Of a stretch of DNA of 64,000 nt, positions 1-10,372 are shown piece after piece. The notes under the pieces were generated by a model. That model made no database searches. It was not told the DNA's origin and saw nothing but the letters and a program-made list of their open reading frames with translations. Source of the DNA: Kryptolebias marmoratus (taxonomy: Eukaryota > Chordata > Actinopteri > Cyprinodontiformes > Rivulidae); assembly GCF_001649575.2 (NCBI RefSeq), contig NC_051432.1, forward strand, positions 20,805,581 through 20,869,580, given 5' to 3'. The position numbers were made by a program, and so were the translations under genes. How positions within the stretch are numbered: position 1 is the stretch's first letter; every line of letters begins with the position of its first letter.

Positions 1-3000
1 AATTAAACTAAATAAACATTTGAAATATATGAGTTTGTATGTAATGTATGAATATAATATACAAGTTTCACTTTTTAAATGGAATTACTGAAATCAATCT
101 ACTTTTTCATGATATTCTAATTTTATGACCAGCACCTGTAGTTGTCACACTGTGTGGCAAAAAGTGCGCTATTTTCTTATTTATCTTAGATTAAATAGTA
201 ATTTTCCTTTATTCTTCTTTCATCAAAGCACCTAAAAATCATAACTGATGGAGCGTATGAAATACTTTATATAAAATCAGAAAGGGACAAAAAAAAAACA
301 CTGTGAAAGTAGTACTTTTTAAGTAAAAAGAAGTGATTCAAAGACAAGCACACAATAGGCAGAACATGGTAACTAGTATTCTTGGTCTTTTTGTGTAAAC
401 TTTCTTTTGTTTCTCTCTCCTTTTCTGTCTCTAGCATCCCTCAACCCCACCCCCCACCCCACCCCACACACACCATACTGATGAAATGAAACCTATGTTG
501 GGATAATAAAGGCAATGCACCATGAAACAATCAGTACATGTTTCAGTCTTGTTAAACCACAATTCATTCACTCTATAGCAGCTCAATCATAAAAACATTC
601 TCAGCCTTTCTGGGCTAAGCTGTGAAATAATTCCCATGGACTTGCTTTGCATGATTATAATGTAGCAATGAGGCTTTTCAAGTTGTTCTAATTATACACA
701 CTGCACTGCTGATTGCTCTGTCAGGACTTTTTCAGACTTCTATACATAGCTGTCAGTAATGAATAAACAGCCATAGGTAAATGCTGATATATCTTTTTAT
801 TTTGTTTATTTTTTAAACAAAGATGTACAGAATCACCTTGATTAAGTTATAAAAGCAATAACTCAGTTGTGTAAAGCATAAGACAACCAGAATCAAGTTT
901 GTGTGGCTTGTACATTTAGAGTCATAGTTTATGTGGAATAAAGAGATTCGTACAGTAACTGACATTTATCTGGAAAATGACCGCTGAGTCGCAGCCACAC
1001 CATGGTTCAATGAGAACGTTAAGTAGATAGCAGCCAGGTAGAGTCAGTCAAATGCCTTTGATTAACCTATCTCAGTAATGAGTGTGAGCCCCTCTGTACA
1101 AGCAGAAAAACTGTCAGTTTCCTGATCTGGAGTATTCAGGCATCGTTTAACTCAAGGAGCAAAAACATTACCAATGAGCTATAGAGAGCCATCGTTGACG
1201 CCCATCAGTCTTGGAAGTGGTAAGGGGCAATTTTTAAATAATAAGTTCATTATTCTAAAGTGTAACATGTTATTCACAAGTGGAATACATTATGCACAGC
1301 TGCCAGTCTTTTTAGGAGTAGCAGGTTTACTCCAAGTTCAGAATGTGCAGGGCTGCTAGAAATGCAGAGGAGCACATAGGCCTCAGAAAAATGTTATACG
1401 TTTAAATTCATAACAGTATAATAATAATAAAGAAATCAAGTTTGCTCATGTAGGAGTGTTAAAATGTACAATGTATTTGCACATCAGAGCTTTGGTTTGA
1501 AAATGTTCATTTTAACAAACCAAATAAAAAAGAAAAATTCTGGAACGATGTCCTTTGAACAAACAATACCAAAGTGAAGATGTGTGGTTACAATATACAG
1601 CGATACATTTGCTGAAAGTCAAATACAACAGATTGGCAGAAATTCTGCACACCTACTGTCAAGCATGGTGGTCAAGTGTAGATAGGTTGGGCTTGGAGTC
1701 ACAAGACCTGCTTGAAGCCAGTGAATCAACTCTTATGTATAAAAAGTATCCTTCCATTAAATGTGAAGTCATCTGTTGGACTGCTGATTGGACTGCTACA
1801 TTTCTTTGTACAAGAAACTGATCTCAAAAGCACCAACAAACTGAGCAGTTGCACATAAAGTCAGAGAGAACTGAAGAGTTGCAAACACCCAATCAAATCT
1901 CAGACCAATAAATTGGACTGAAATGTGATGCTGGGCTTTGAAAAGATCTGTGCAGAAAATGCCCACAAACCTAAATGTACAGAATCAATACTGAAGAAGA
2001 GTAAGTCAAATATTCTTTGCAATGATATAAAAAATAGTTAAAGGTCATGCAGACAATGATACCTTGAAGTTATTGGAACTACAAATGTGTCTCCAAGTTG
2101 AATTGCTGGGTATATTTTTTGTTAAATAATATTGTGTTTAATTAAAAATATGCTTTCAGAGCCTTCACTTAGAGCTTTATTATAAGACTGATCCAGAACT
2201 CATAAGCAAGTTATGTAGTTTATCTACAGTATTTCCAGTTATATCAACTGTTGACTTGTAAAATAAATAGCAAAACTGTCAGTGAAGTAGTAGCATGTCA
2301 CCTTTTAAGACTGGTTGTAAAAACAAAAATGTTATAATCAATCAAAATGGAAGTGTGCCTGGGGTGTGTTTTGTGACTTATAGGGTACACAAAAATGAAC
2401 ATCTGATGCTAATTTTGTGCTGTAGATAAGCAAAATCCTGTGATTCTCCTTTTAGTTTTCTTTGCAGTGAGTAAAATAGTTGCATTTTGCATTAAAGATA
2501 AAAAGAGCTCTCCACCTACAGAATCATTTTAGAAGGAGAGAATAGTAGGAGACGAAAAAAGATGGAGATATATACTAAGCTCATCTACTGCCACTTCACA
2601 GACACTTTATTCTTTATGGTTGGGTAGGTAAACTTTCATTCATAAAAGGAGACTGCTGTACTGCAAGTAAAGTGAAAAAGCCCTTTAAAGATCAGCAAGT
2701 GTAAAATGTGGAAAAATATAAAAAAATATATTTTATATAAAGTTTCTCATGTGTTTCTATCAACAATTCAGAAATTGCCTATTGTGACTCGAGGCAAACG
2801 AGACAGAGGGGGGAAAATATAGATGATGTAATTTCAAGTACTTCACCACTGAGTGTCCACATCTCAGGTCAAATACTTCCTTATTAAAAATAACATGTGC
2901 CAAGAAAAGAAATATTAATTGCCGGACAGCACAAAGTTCATAGAAAAGAAGCGGGGAGGGGTGACAGTGGCAGGAAGAAAAAAAACAGGAGAGAGGCATG

Positions 3001-3520
3001 GGTAACAAGGTATTAAAAGGGCACTAAAAGACTAAAAATGTAACAGGAGGTAGTGGGACTCTTAGAATAAAAATGGATGGAGAAAATGATGCAGATGTAA
3101 AAACAATAACAGCAACAACAAAAGGCCTGTATCTAAAAAGTAAAGAAAGAAAAGACTTGGTCTATCAAGGGGAGGAGCAGAAAATAAATGATTCCTCAAA
3201 ATAATGTCAACAAACATTTCAGTGTTTCTAATACTCAGCCTATGGCTCAGATAGTGTGTGCGCATGTGTATGTGTGGGTGAAACAAAGAAGGAGAGGTAA
3301 AGACAAGGAAGGAAAAAATCATTTGTATGAGTCTGCCTGTTGAGCGTGTTCGTCAAGTTTGGCAGCGCAAATGTATAAATGGATGCATCGCTACCTCAGG
3401 CGACTTCAGGAAGTTGAATGACGACCTTTTGCACTTCAAACTTTTAAAACTTCATAGTAATGGAAAGTATACTGATAATATTTCAACAAACCTGACTGTT
3501 TAGAGCAATTGCCTATGGAG
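1..3520. other. Upstream intergenic DNA, no supported gene
   Basis: AT-rich sequence without a convincing coding frame; the short open frames at 1174-1359 and 1555-1821 lack splice signals and coding character. A C-rich/CA low-complexity patch lies near 441-475. On the minus strand an AATAAA-like signal would read at about 795-815, so part of this region could be a 3'UTR of a minus-strand transcript, but only if the doubtful ORF at 3684-3877 is real. Confidence 0.5.
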
Positions 3521-3524
3521 GTTT

Positions 3525-3604
3525 TAGACTGGTGACCTGTCCAGGATGCACCCTTCCTCCTGCGTAATGACGGCTGCGATGTGAACCAGCTTTCCCACAA
3601 CCCA
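3525..3604 (+). repeat. LINE-tail-like interspersed repeat fragment
   Basis: The stretch reading 'gactggtgacctgtccagg' followed by a 'gcaccc..cctcctgcgtaatgacggctg' pattern matches my memory of the tail of a very common teleost L2-like repeat. It is diverged and truncated at both ends. It is related in type to the pieces at 30341-30712 and 39945-40082, which carry the neighbouring part of the same consensus (the 'caccctggacaggt' motif). Confidence 0.55.
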
Positions 3605-3683
3605 AAATCAGAATATAAGCTTAGTTTAAGTAATTCCTGTAGAAGAAAAGAAGTAGCTCAACTTCTCTAAATTATCATTTTAG

Positions 3684-3877
3684 TTATACAGTTAAAGGCT
3701 GTGTGGAACCATCCGTAGGCTGATTCTCTACTCTTGGACTATTTGCTTTAGCAGGTAGCAGGTAATTCTGTGCTTCTTTAATTATCTGTTTCTGTGCTGT
3801 CCTCTCAACATCAAACCACTCGAAACGCTCTTTCTGAGTCTGGTTCATCGGGTGTTCTGGAGTCCTCTCCACTACCA
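3684..3877 (-). other. Doubtful minus-strand exon-like ORF
   Basis: On the minus strand an open frame runs from an AG (about 3879) with a T-rich stretch upstream to a TAA at 3684. It gives about 64 codons, including the piece ERFEWFDVERTAQKQIIKEA and the C-terminus TDGSTQPLTV. The amino-acid mix looks more protein-like than most chance frames here. However, any upstream exons would have to lie across the plus-strand promoter at 5-6 kb, and I could find none. I do not recognise the protein. It may be a terminal exon, a decayed gene fragment, or chance. Confidence 0.2.
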
Positions 3878-3899
3878 CTTGCCATCATATGCATGCTCA

Positions 3900-5040
3900 A
3901 AACAAACAAAAAATAATAAAAGTGGCACCTATATGATACAGATTGTATTGAATTTAATAAAAGTACATAACTCTTGTATGTGATTAGATTTACTGAGAAT
4001 TCAAAACCTCTGGATAGTCCAACTACAGGTTAGTTTTCTACTGACCATCGAGTGGTAAAAACAGAGACACAGAAAGCAAAGAGTTAATTTATTTCAACAT
4101 GCAGAAAGGGCTCAGGTTTTCATGCATCCTGGATACAACCAAAGAGCTGGAGAGCACCAGTCTTGAGTATGGTGCACCCAGAGTGGCAGTAACAGGACAA
4201 AAAATAAAAAAAGATGAGCAGATTATGGTTGGCTGAAGTGTAATTAAAGGAGCATGGTGATGCTGAGGTCACTGCTGAATTTTAGTTTCAGAACCACTTC
4301 TTTAATAAAATAGGGGCTGGCAAATGTAAGACATTTTCTTATTTTCATGGTAAAAATGCTTTCATTTTCGTCCCCCCATAAACTAGCTCTCATTTCCCTT
4401 GTTTTCCTCCCTTCCACTGCCCCTATAGCCTATTGTTTATTTTCATCAGGTTTTCCTCCTCTTGTCCTCTCTTTTTCCTCTTTCATCCTGTTTTCACCAC
4501 ACTTTCCAATCTTGTGTTTCTCTTCTTCTTCATCTTCTCTACCTACTTTGGTCCCGTCTTTTCGTCTCATATCCCCACTTCTTTTCTCCCCGCTTGTTAT
4601 CCCCGCACCTCCTCACACACATTTTTCAAACGGCGTGTTAAAGATAATGAAAAAAAGGGGCCTGGTGGTCGGCAGGCGGCGACACTTTATTATGCAGCAG
4701 AAGGAGACTGGGACAGCTTGCACCCGGAATAAAAGGGAAGTTTTGTTGTTGGATCAAAGGTGATCAATCTTCATCAGTTTCCAAATATTACTATTAGAGC
4801 TTGATCGCGGTTCAAGGGTCACTTTGTTGCTTCAGCAAATTATTTCTGAAACAACAACAACAATAATAATGATAATAATAATAATATTAATGACGATAAT
4901 AATAATAATGAAGCTACCTATACGTTGCTTGTGCGCGCGCTTGCATGCGCACGCAGGCAGTATAGACTTTCTGCAACAGCCCTCTCCAACAGTCTCTGCA
5001 TTTAAATCTCCCTCTTGACATCAGTGGCAAAGCAGCATTG
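3900..5040. other. Intergenic DNA upstream of the promoter block
   Basis: No gene is supported here. The plus strand from about 4370 to 4620 is pyrimidine-rich, which opens spurious frames in two phases. The sequence becomes gradually more GC- and CpG-rich towards the promoter block. Confidence 0.5.
4850..4910. repeat. Imperfect AAC/AAT trinucleotide microsatellite
   Basis: A run of CAA units passes into a run of AAT/ATA units with a few interruptions (GAT, GAC). It sits about 1.1 kb upstream of the coding start of the gene at 6022. Confidence 0.85.
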
Positions 5041-6021
5041 TCGATTCATCTACTTGATTAGAGCGCACCCCCTCCCAGCCTCACGCACACGCGCGCACCC
5101 CCCTACACACACGCGCACACACACACCGGGATGCCAGTCACTGAAATAATATACAGCAACCTTCCTTCCTTCACTCCTCAGCTCTCCCGGTCTCCTCTCT
5201 TCAGCATTTCTCCCAGCAGGTTTATCCTCCCCTCACCCCTCACCCCCTCATCTCTCTCTCCTTCCCTCCCTCCATCCCTTCCTCCCTCCGTCTCTCTCTC
5301 TTCCCCTTCTCTTTCTGGGGGGAGTTGATATCTCTGGCGGTTTGCCGCATGGAAGTCGCCCAGGCTATAGACTGACTATCATCTCTCTCATCCGGACCTT
5401 TTCTCTCCGTTTTTTTCCATCCCGCCGTAAGAGCAGACACGCAGCACCCCTGTTCCATTTCTCCCGGATATAACGGCATCTATCCGCTGACGGACTGAAA
5501 GGGAGAGCCTGAATCTCGGCTTCATTCCAGCAGAGAGAAGGAGGGGGAGTGTGTGTGTATGTGTGTGTGTGGGGGATGTTTCTCACTCAGATGTAACAAT
5601 CTGATGATCGTCAAGTGCGCAAAAGCCGCTGCGTGAGGCATTACGCACGGCTAGTTGGCTTTACTTTCTATTTATTCTTTTCTATTTTTTTTCTTTGTTT
5701 TTTTTTTCTCTCCCATCTCCTGCTCGGACAGACCTGGGGTCGGATGTGTGGAGGGACTTCCATGGTGTGGAGTCCTGATTTTACCAAGCGCCCCACCGGG
5801 AGGCTCGAAACTGAGAAAATCCGTCGCCCTACTGGAATATTAACAACCTAATCCTGACAGCAACCCAGGGGGTGGGTGGGTGGGGGGGAGATGATGCTGC
5901 AGCAGAGTTTGGGACTCTAGAGAGCTCTCCAACTTTTTAAAAGGAGGGTTTTCGCTTCTAATCGCTTTTCCTTTCCGCCCGTGGGACTCCGGTTTGATTT
6001 GCTGGCTCTTCGGCGTCAGTC
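5040..6021 (+). promoter_or_regulatory. CpG-rich promoter and 5'UTR block
   Basis: This is the only stretch of the window dense in CpG dinucleotides (for example around 5085-5120, 5340-5520, 5600-5650 and 5940-6020). It contains alternating CG/CA tracts, pyrimidine-rich runs (5240-5320) and no obvious TATA box, as expected of a CpG-island vertebrate promoter. It runs directly into the first coding exon with no acceptor site between, so most of it is probably promoter plus 5'UTR. The transcription start cannot be fixed from sequence. The CA/GT-rich tracts near 5085-5125 and 5548-5575 are microsatellite-like. Confidence 0.7.
5891..5920 (+). promoter_or_regulatory. Short upstream ORF in the 5'UTR
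   Basis: ATG at 5891 opens a nine-codon frame (MMLQQSLGL) closed by TAG, about 100 nt before the main start at 6022. If transcription begins upstream of it, as the extent of the CpG block suggests, it could dampen or regulate translation of the main frame. Short uORFs also arise by chance in long 5'UTRs. Confidence 0.35.
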
Positions 6022-6060
6022 ATGGACCGGTCGACGTCTTTGGACATTGAAGCGCTCAAG
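6022..6060 (+). CDS. First coding exon of an unidentified small protein gene
   Basis: ATG at 6022 has G at -3 and G at +4, a strong start context, and an in-frame TGA at 5995 rules out a longer N-terminus in this exon. Thirteen codons (MDRSTSLDIEALK) end at AAG followed by gtaaga, a near-ideal donor, leaving phase 0. It lies in the CpG-rich block, as a first exon should. A phase-0 start is required of the next exon: direct splicing to 25945 would reach a TAG after about 20 codons, and splicing to 38533 would read TAA at once. The micro-exon at 7665 solves this. I do not recognise the protein; this N-terminus shows no signal peptide. Confidence 0.7.
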
Positions 6061-7664
6061 GTAAGACGCTCACAGGCTGAAGGCGCCAAACTGCTCCCGT
6101 AGAGTGAGTGACAGAGCCCCTGTGGATGGGTGGCATGCTGGCTGACCTGATGGGTGACTGATGGGTTGTCTCTGGTGGCCGGTTGGATTCATTCACAGCT
6201 GAGTGACTGATGGTGAAGGGGTGAAGCTTGGGAAGCTGGCTGGGTCTGCATGGGTGACCATTTGGCTTTTGGATGCTGGGAGGGAAATTGGACTCTGAAC
6301 GCCATGAGGCAACCTTTGCTGCTCTGTTTCTGCATGTGCCTTGTAATGTGGGTCAAGAAAGACTGGATGGAGTCTGTGATTTTGTTTCTTTGGGACTTGT
6401 GGGCATAAGTGGGATCCTCGGTAAGCGGACCGATTTGCCCGGCTGTGCTGTATCTACTGTGCTGGGGGGTTTCTCAGGGGAGACAGAGAAAGAGAAGAGA
6501 TGACGATGCTACTCTGTTCCTGTTCTCTGCAGTTCTTCCCGATAATTTCCCGTTTTTTGCAAAATATCTCTAAAAGTGATTGCCAAGAGAGAAATAAAAA
6601 TTCTACCTGTGCTTAAATCTGCTCCTGAGAGTGAGTGTACAGTGGAAGAACTGAGTTGTTGCTTACACAGCTTCTCTGTTTCAGCTGTTTTTACTTAGAT
6701 CCATCTAAAATCAGTCTCATGTATTGTTGACATAGTGAAACCAGTTTCCCTCAGAAACAAAATAATAGGTCTAACTCGTTATAAGTCAGAATCACCTACA
6801 GCAGATGTTGCTTTTTTGAGTGAGCATGCCACATGTGTCCTGGAAGTCTAATGTACAATGCAGAGTTTAGGATACAATTCGAGGAACAATTGGATGTGGG
6901 GAATGTCTGTTTTCTGTATAATGCTGCTGTATTTTTTAAACAGCATTAAAATTAAATGAGCAAATTGCTGAAAATCCCCAGAGGTTTGACATTTCAAGCT
7001 GCATTTTATGTGACCATGTATCTGAGAGAGGGGACCTTGATGTTGCGCTGACGCAGAGCTCCAAATTGACTTTGACTTTAGTGGCTGGTCAGAGGTTTAA
7101 AAGATGGAAATTGGCATTCTGATTTAAAAATGACCTTACCTGTTAGCCAATGAATTTGACCCACAGAATTGTGCAAGTGCAAAGGTCTTTTTAGTCTAAT
7201 TTACAGGCTTTAGGCTGCAGAAAGTTTTATTCTCAGAAAAGAAAATTCAAAGACTTAGCTCATGTTTGAGTATACTGAAGTGTATAAAAGCAATAGCCAT
7301 TATCTGTAGCATTAAATTTGCTTTAGACAAAACATATCTAAAGCTTATTCATGTGTTTCTGTAAATGTGATATTCTTAATGATGTAGTTAGAATAGAAGT
7401 GATCCCCAATTAAACCATGGTAAAAAAAAAAAAATCTCCTGTGGTACATGAAAAGCTCCCTAGCTTAAATAGATGTTGGTGGTCCCATACCTAAAGAATT
7501 AACGAATAAAATGCCCCTTCTCATTATTATATAAGAAATTATATTATTATAAGAAAGTTTGTATATCCTACAATATATTGTTAGAATAAAAACAAATCTA
7601 AAGTATGTTCATCTTCTTATTCTTTTTCATTTTATGCTTCACTACAGCATTTCTTTTACTGCAG
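6061..7664 (+). other. Intron 1
   Basis: About 1.6 kb between the donor at 6061 and the acceptor AG at 7663-7664. The first 450 bases are still fairly GC-rich. An open frame at 6273-6503 seems to be chance, as it lacks an acceptor. I see no repeat or RNA gene. Confidence 0.55.
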
Positions 7665-7695
7665 AAAATAGAGTTTAAAAAAGCAAGCATGACAG
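7665..7695 (+). CDS. Micro-exon 2 of the unidentified gene
   Basis: A 31-nt exon preceded by a long pyrimidine-rich stretch ending in ttcttttactgcag and followed by the donor gtaatc. In the phase-0 frame delivered by exon 1 it reads KIEFKKASMT plus one base, so it converts phase 0 into phase 1, exactly what the exons at 25945 and 38533 need. Another AG 17 bases upstream (7646-7647) would give a premature TAG, so the later AG is chosen. The exon is too short to be found by coding statistics; the call rests on splice signals and phase. The added residues are basic (three lysines in ten). The donor's +4/+5 bases (gtaatc) are weaker than those of exons 1 and 3. Confidence 0.5.
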
Positions 7696-9242
7696 GTAAT
7701 CATATATTGCTTGGACAACAAATCAATGGCTCATTCAAAGTCCAGGTGCCAGCCATCATCATGAAAACTAGCCACTTAGTAAATCTCCGCATGCAGTTGA
7801 ATTTGCTAAGTTTCAGCTGAGTTCAACTCAGTTTAAATATAAAAAATGGAATAAACCTTTGTCACTGGTAAAGGAAATATTCAATCCCAGATAAACAGAT
7901 AGCAAACAAACCCTCAAAGATATCAAAATGAGAAAAAGTTAGTGTTTTAGTATACGAAAGCCTTTTAAAATCTTGCATGTCTGTAACAAAGCATCACTAT
8001 ATGTTAAGTTGAGAAATGGACTGCAGTCCTTTTTGGCTGAGAGATAATAAGATGACACCCCCTCTTAATTTCTCCAGAAGTTAAAGTCAGACACTTTTGT
8101 TGGCTGGCCTGCTGCCCTCTACTTGACCCCTCCCCAAGTGACAGCACATGATAGTCTGTAATCAAATTTCAATCTTGGCAATATTTGTGCATCACCCAGC
8201 CCATTATGTCTAAAACAATTCCAGTCTCTACTGGTAGTCCATTTCTCCATCCATCTGCCGGTTATTTCCTGAGGACCTGGTGTCATATCTTTGGCTGAAC
8301 TGATAATCCCCAAGGTTCTAGTGCATCGGTAGCTGGCACTCTAATGCAAACACACACTGTGTCCTCCAGTGTTCTCTGTTTGTAGTGAGGGTCAGGGGTG
8401 TGTGTGGACTTGTTTGGGTGGGTGTCGACATGTTTATCTAAAATGGTTTGAACCAATAATTTACAACCCACTACTTTAAAAACTCTCTTCGATATAGCCA
8501 ACTATGGGTGCATGTGCGTGTCTGAGTGTGTTTGCCGGTTTGCTAGCCAGCTGGATTTTAAGTCTTGAAAAAGTGAAGTCACTTCCTTTCACTTATTTAA
8601 ATGTTTATCTGGTGTTTGAGTGTGTTAAGTGTGGGTCTCAAAGGACAAGCCTAAAAATAAGAAACACAAGGACATCACTTAAACATTTGGAAGGCACTGA
8701 CCAAATATTATTTGTTCATTCATGTGTGTTGTCTGGATTTGACCAAAGACCTCTGTGCTTGTAAATCAGAGCAGGTTTCAATATCAATGGAGCAGTTTAA
8801 GTGCTATTGATCTTTAGTAATAGCTGCACTATAAATTATATGCAGTATAATAAAGGCGGTCAGATTGAATTTGACCCTCCAGATCAGAGGCTTGTAACAG
8901 TGCATTCATTGAGAAAGAGTAAAAACTAGTTTAAGTTTGGTTGTGTAACAGAATATATTTAAAATATTGTGTCACTATAATAATAAAAAGCATAAAAATT
9001 GTGTTCAAGATTCATTGTGGCTGTCAAACGTATTGCAAACAACAAGAAACTTCAATTATAATTTTACAGCAGAAACCCTACCTGATAGTTGGCTTAGCCA
9101 ATAGTGTTTTTCATTTAGAAGCAGTAATTAAATTCTTCCAACACTGTGCAGGCCAAGTACTCTTTCTGAATAGAGCTGAAGTCTAAAGTTTAGATTCGTT
9201 ACCCACCAAAGTGGTTTGCAAAATAATCTAAAGTATAAGGTA

Positions 9243-10105
9243 CTTTCACAAAACGCTTCAATCCGGGACTAAAATGTCTTCTAGTCTGAATGATTTCTGA
9301 ATGGACCAAGGCGGAATGGGGTTAAAGACAACCCACTGCCACTTTACCTTTGATCCGTTAAGTGAGATACTGTAGTGTCAGAGTTGTAACAGTCAACATG
9401 TGAAAAGGTAAGTGGCACATGTGATGCAGAGATGACACACGGTCTGTGCAACTACCTGGTCTCAGGATTTAAAAGCCTAACCAATAAACAGATTCATTAC
9501 TGAGGAAAAGCTTGCTGATGACACATGGCAACTAGAGATAGACCAATTAATCAGCCAATATTGGCCACATTTTTAAAACATTGTCAATCACTTATACCTG
9601 AACATACTTTAAAAAATTCCAAGTAGGAAAATGAAGATGCAGCAGCAGCTGCTACAACAAGCTTACTTTAGCCCATAATTATTTTTTTAAAGCAAGATTG
9701 CTCTTCTGTGTAATATTTTTAAGTGTACAAGTTCTTCTGAGGGCTGGTAAATATACGTTGTTTTTTAAATTAAAAAAATATTGTTATATTTTGTGAAATG
9801 GAAAATATATATTGACCAAAAAATAAATTAGAATTGGTGTTGTATATTGGCCATCAGATTTCTTAAGATCGGCATTAGCCAAAGAAAATCTCAAATCTGT
9901 CAACATCTAACAACAGCTTTGAGAATTTGGTTAAACACAAATATTGCTAAACTAAGTTAATTCATCATGTTTTCAAAATGGTATGTGGGAGACATCTGTC
10001 ATACATTTAATGTATGGTGTTCAGCGTCAGCGCAGCTGAGTTTTGCTCCACGCCTCTTTTGGTTCTGTGAAGCTTGCTTCATTTCTGAAAGCTCTCGTGT
10101 ATGTG
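9243..10105 (+). repeat. Dispersed repeat copy A, split by an insertion
   Basis: Bases 9243-9531 align by eye with 20320-20600 (shared landmarks: 'tttcacaaaac.cttcaa', 'tttctgaatggaccaaggc', 'ggtctgtgc', 'gatttaaaa'), and 9967-10105 align with 20655-20790 (shared 'tttaatgta', 'gcagctgagttt', 'cttcattt.tgaaag'). The two halves are separated by about 430 bases that copy B lacks. I do not know the family name. No intact coding frame remains. Confidence 0.65.
9532..9905. mobile_element. Relic hAT-like MITE inside repeat copy A
   Basis: The left end reads 'agagatagaccaattaatca' followed by 'gccaatattggcc', and the right end carries 'attggccatcag..atcggcattagcc'. This matches my memory of a common teleost element whose ends contain 'AGAGGT.GACCGAT.AATCGGCC'. 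It interrupts a repeat that is continuous in copy B (20320-20790), which supports a separate later insertion. It is diverged; exact ends and target duplication are not clear. Confidence 0.45.
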
Positions 10106-10289
10106 GCACATGGCCAGCTCAAACAGACTGCTCTTTGCGACAATTTTGTGGAACTGTTTTGAGAAAGCATCTAGATTCAGCAAGAATGAACAAGCATTTT
10201 CAGAGGGGATGTTTTCCCGCCATTGTGGCATTCTTTCATTCAACTCCATTTGGTAACCATCCAGTAAAGTCACAGTTTTGCATTTCTGG

Positions 10290-10372
10290 CCACTGAGCAG
10301 CTCAATCTGAGCAATTGGAGGTTCAGTGCCTTTTCCAAGGGCACTTCAAAAGTAGCTGCTGAGGGATGGGAG
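10290..10372. repeat. Common teleost interspersed repeat fragment
   Basis: The motif 'ggttcagtgccttttccaag' followed by 'ggcacttcaaaagtagctgctgaggg' matches a phrase seen in many fish genomes ('ggt.cagtgccttgctcaagggcacttca'). It is a short, truncated copy. Confidence 0.5.

Noticed and set aside
4347..4763. A 138-codon plus-strand ORF upstream of the promoter
   Set aside because: It has Ser/Phe/Pro/Leu bias from a pyrimidine-rich tract and a second overlapping open frame; no splice or start context supports it.
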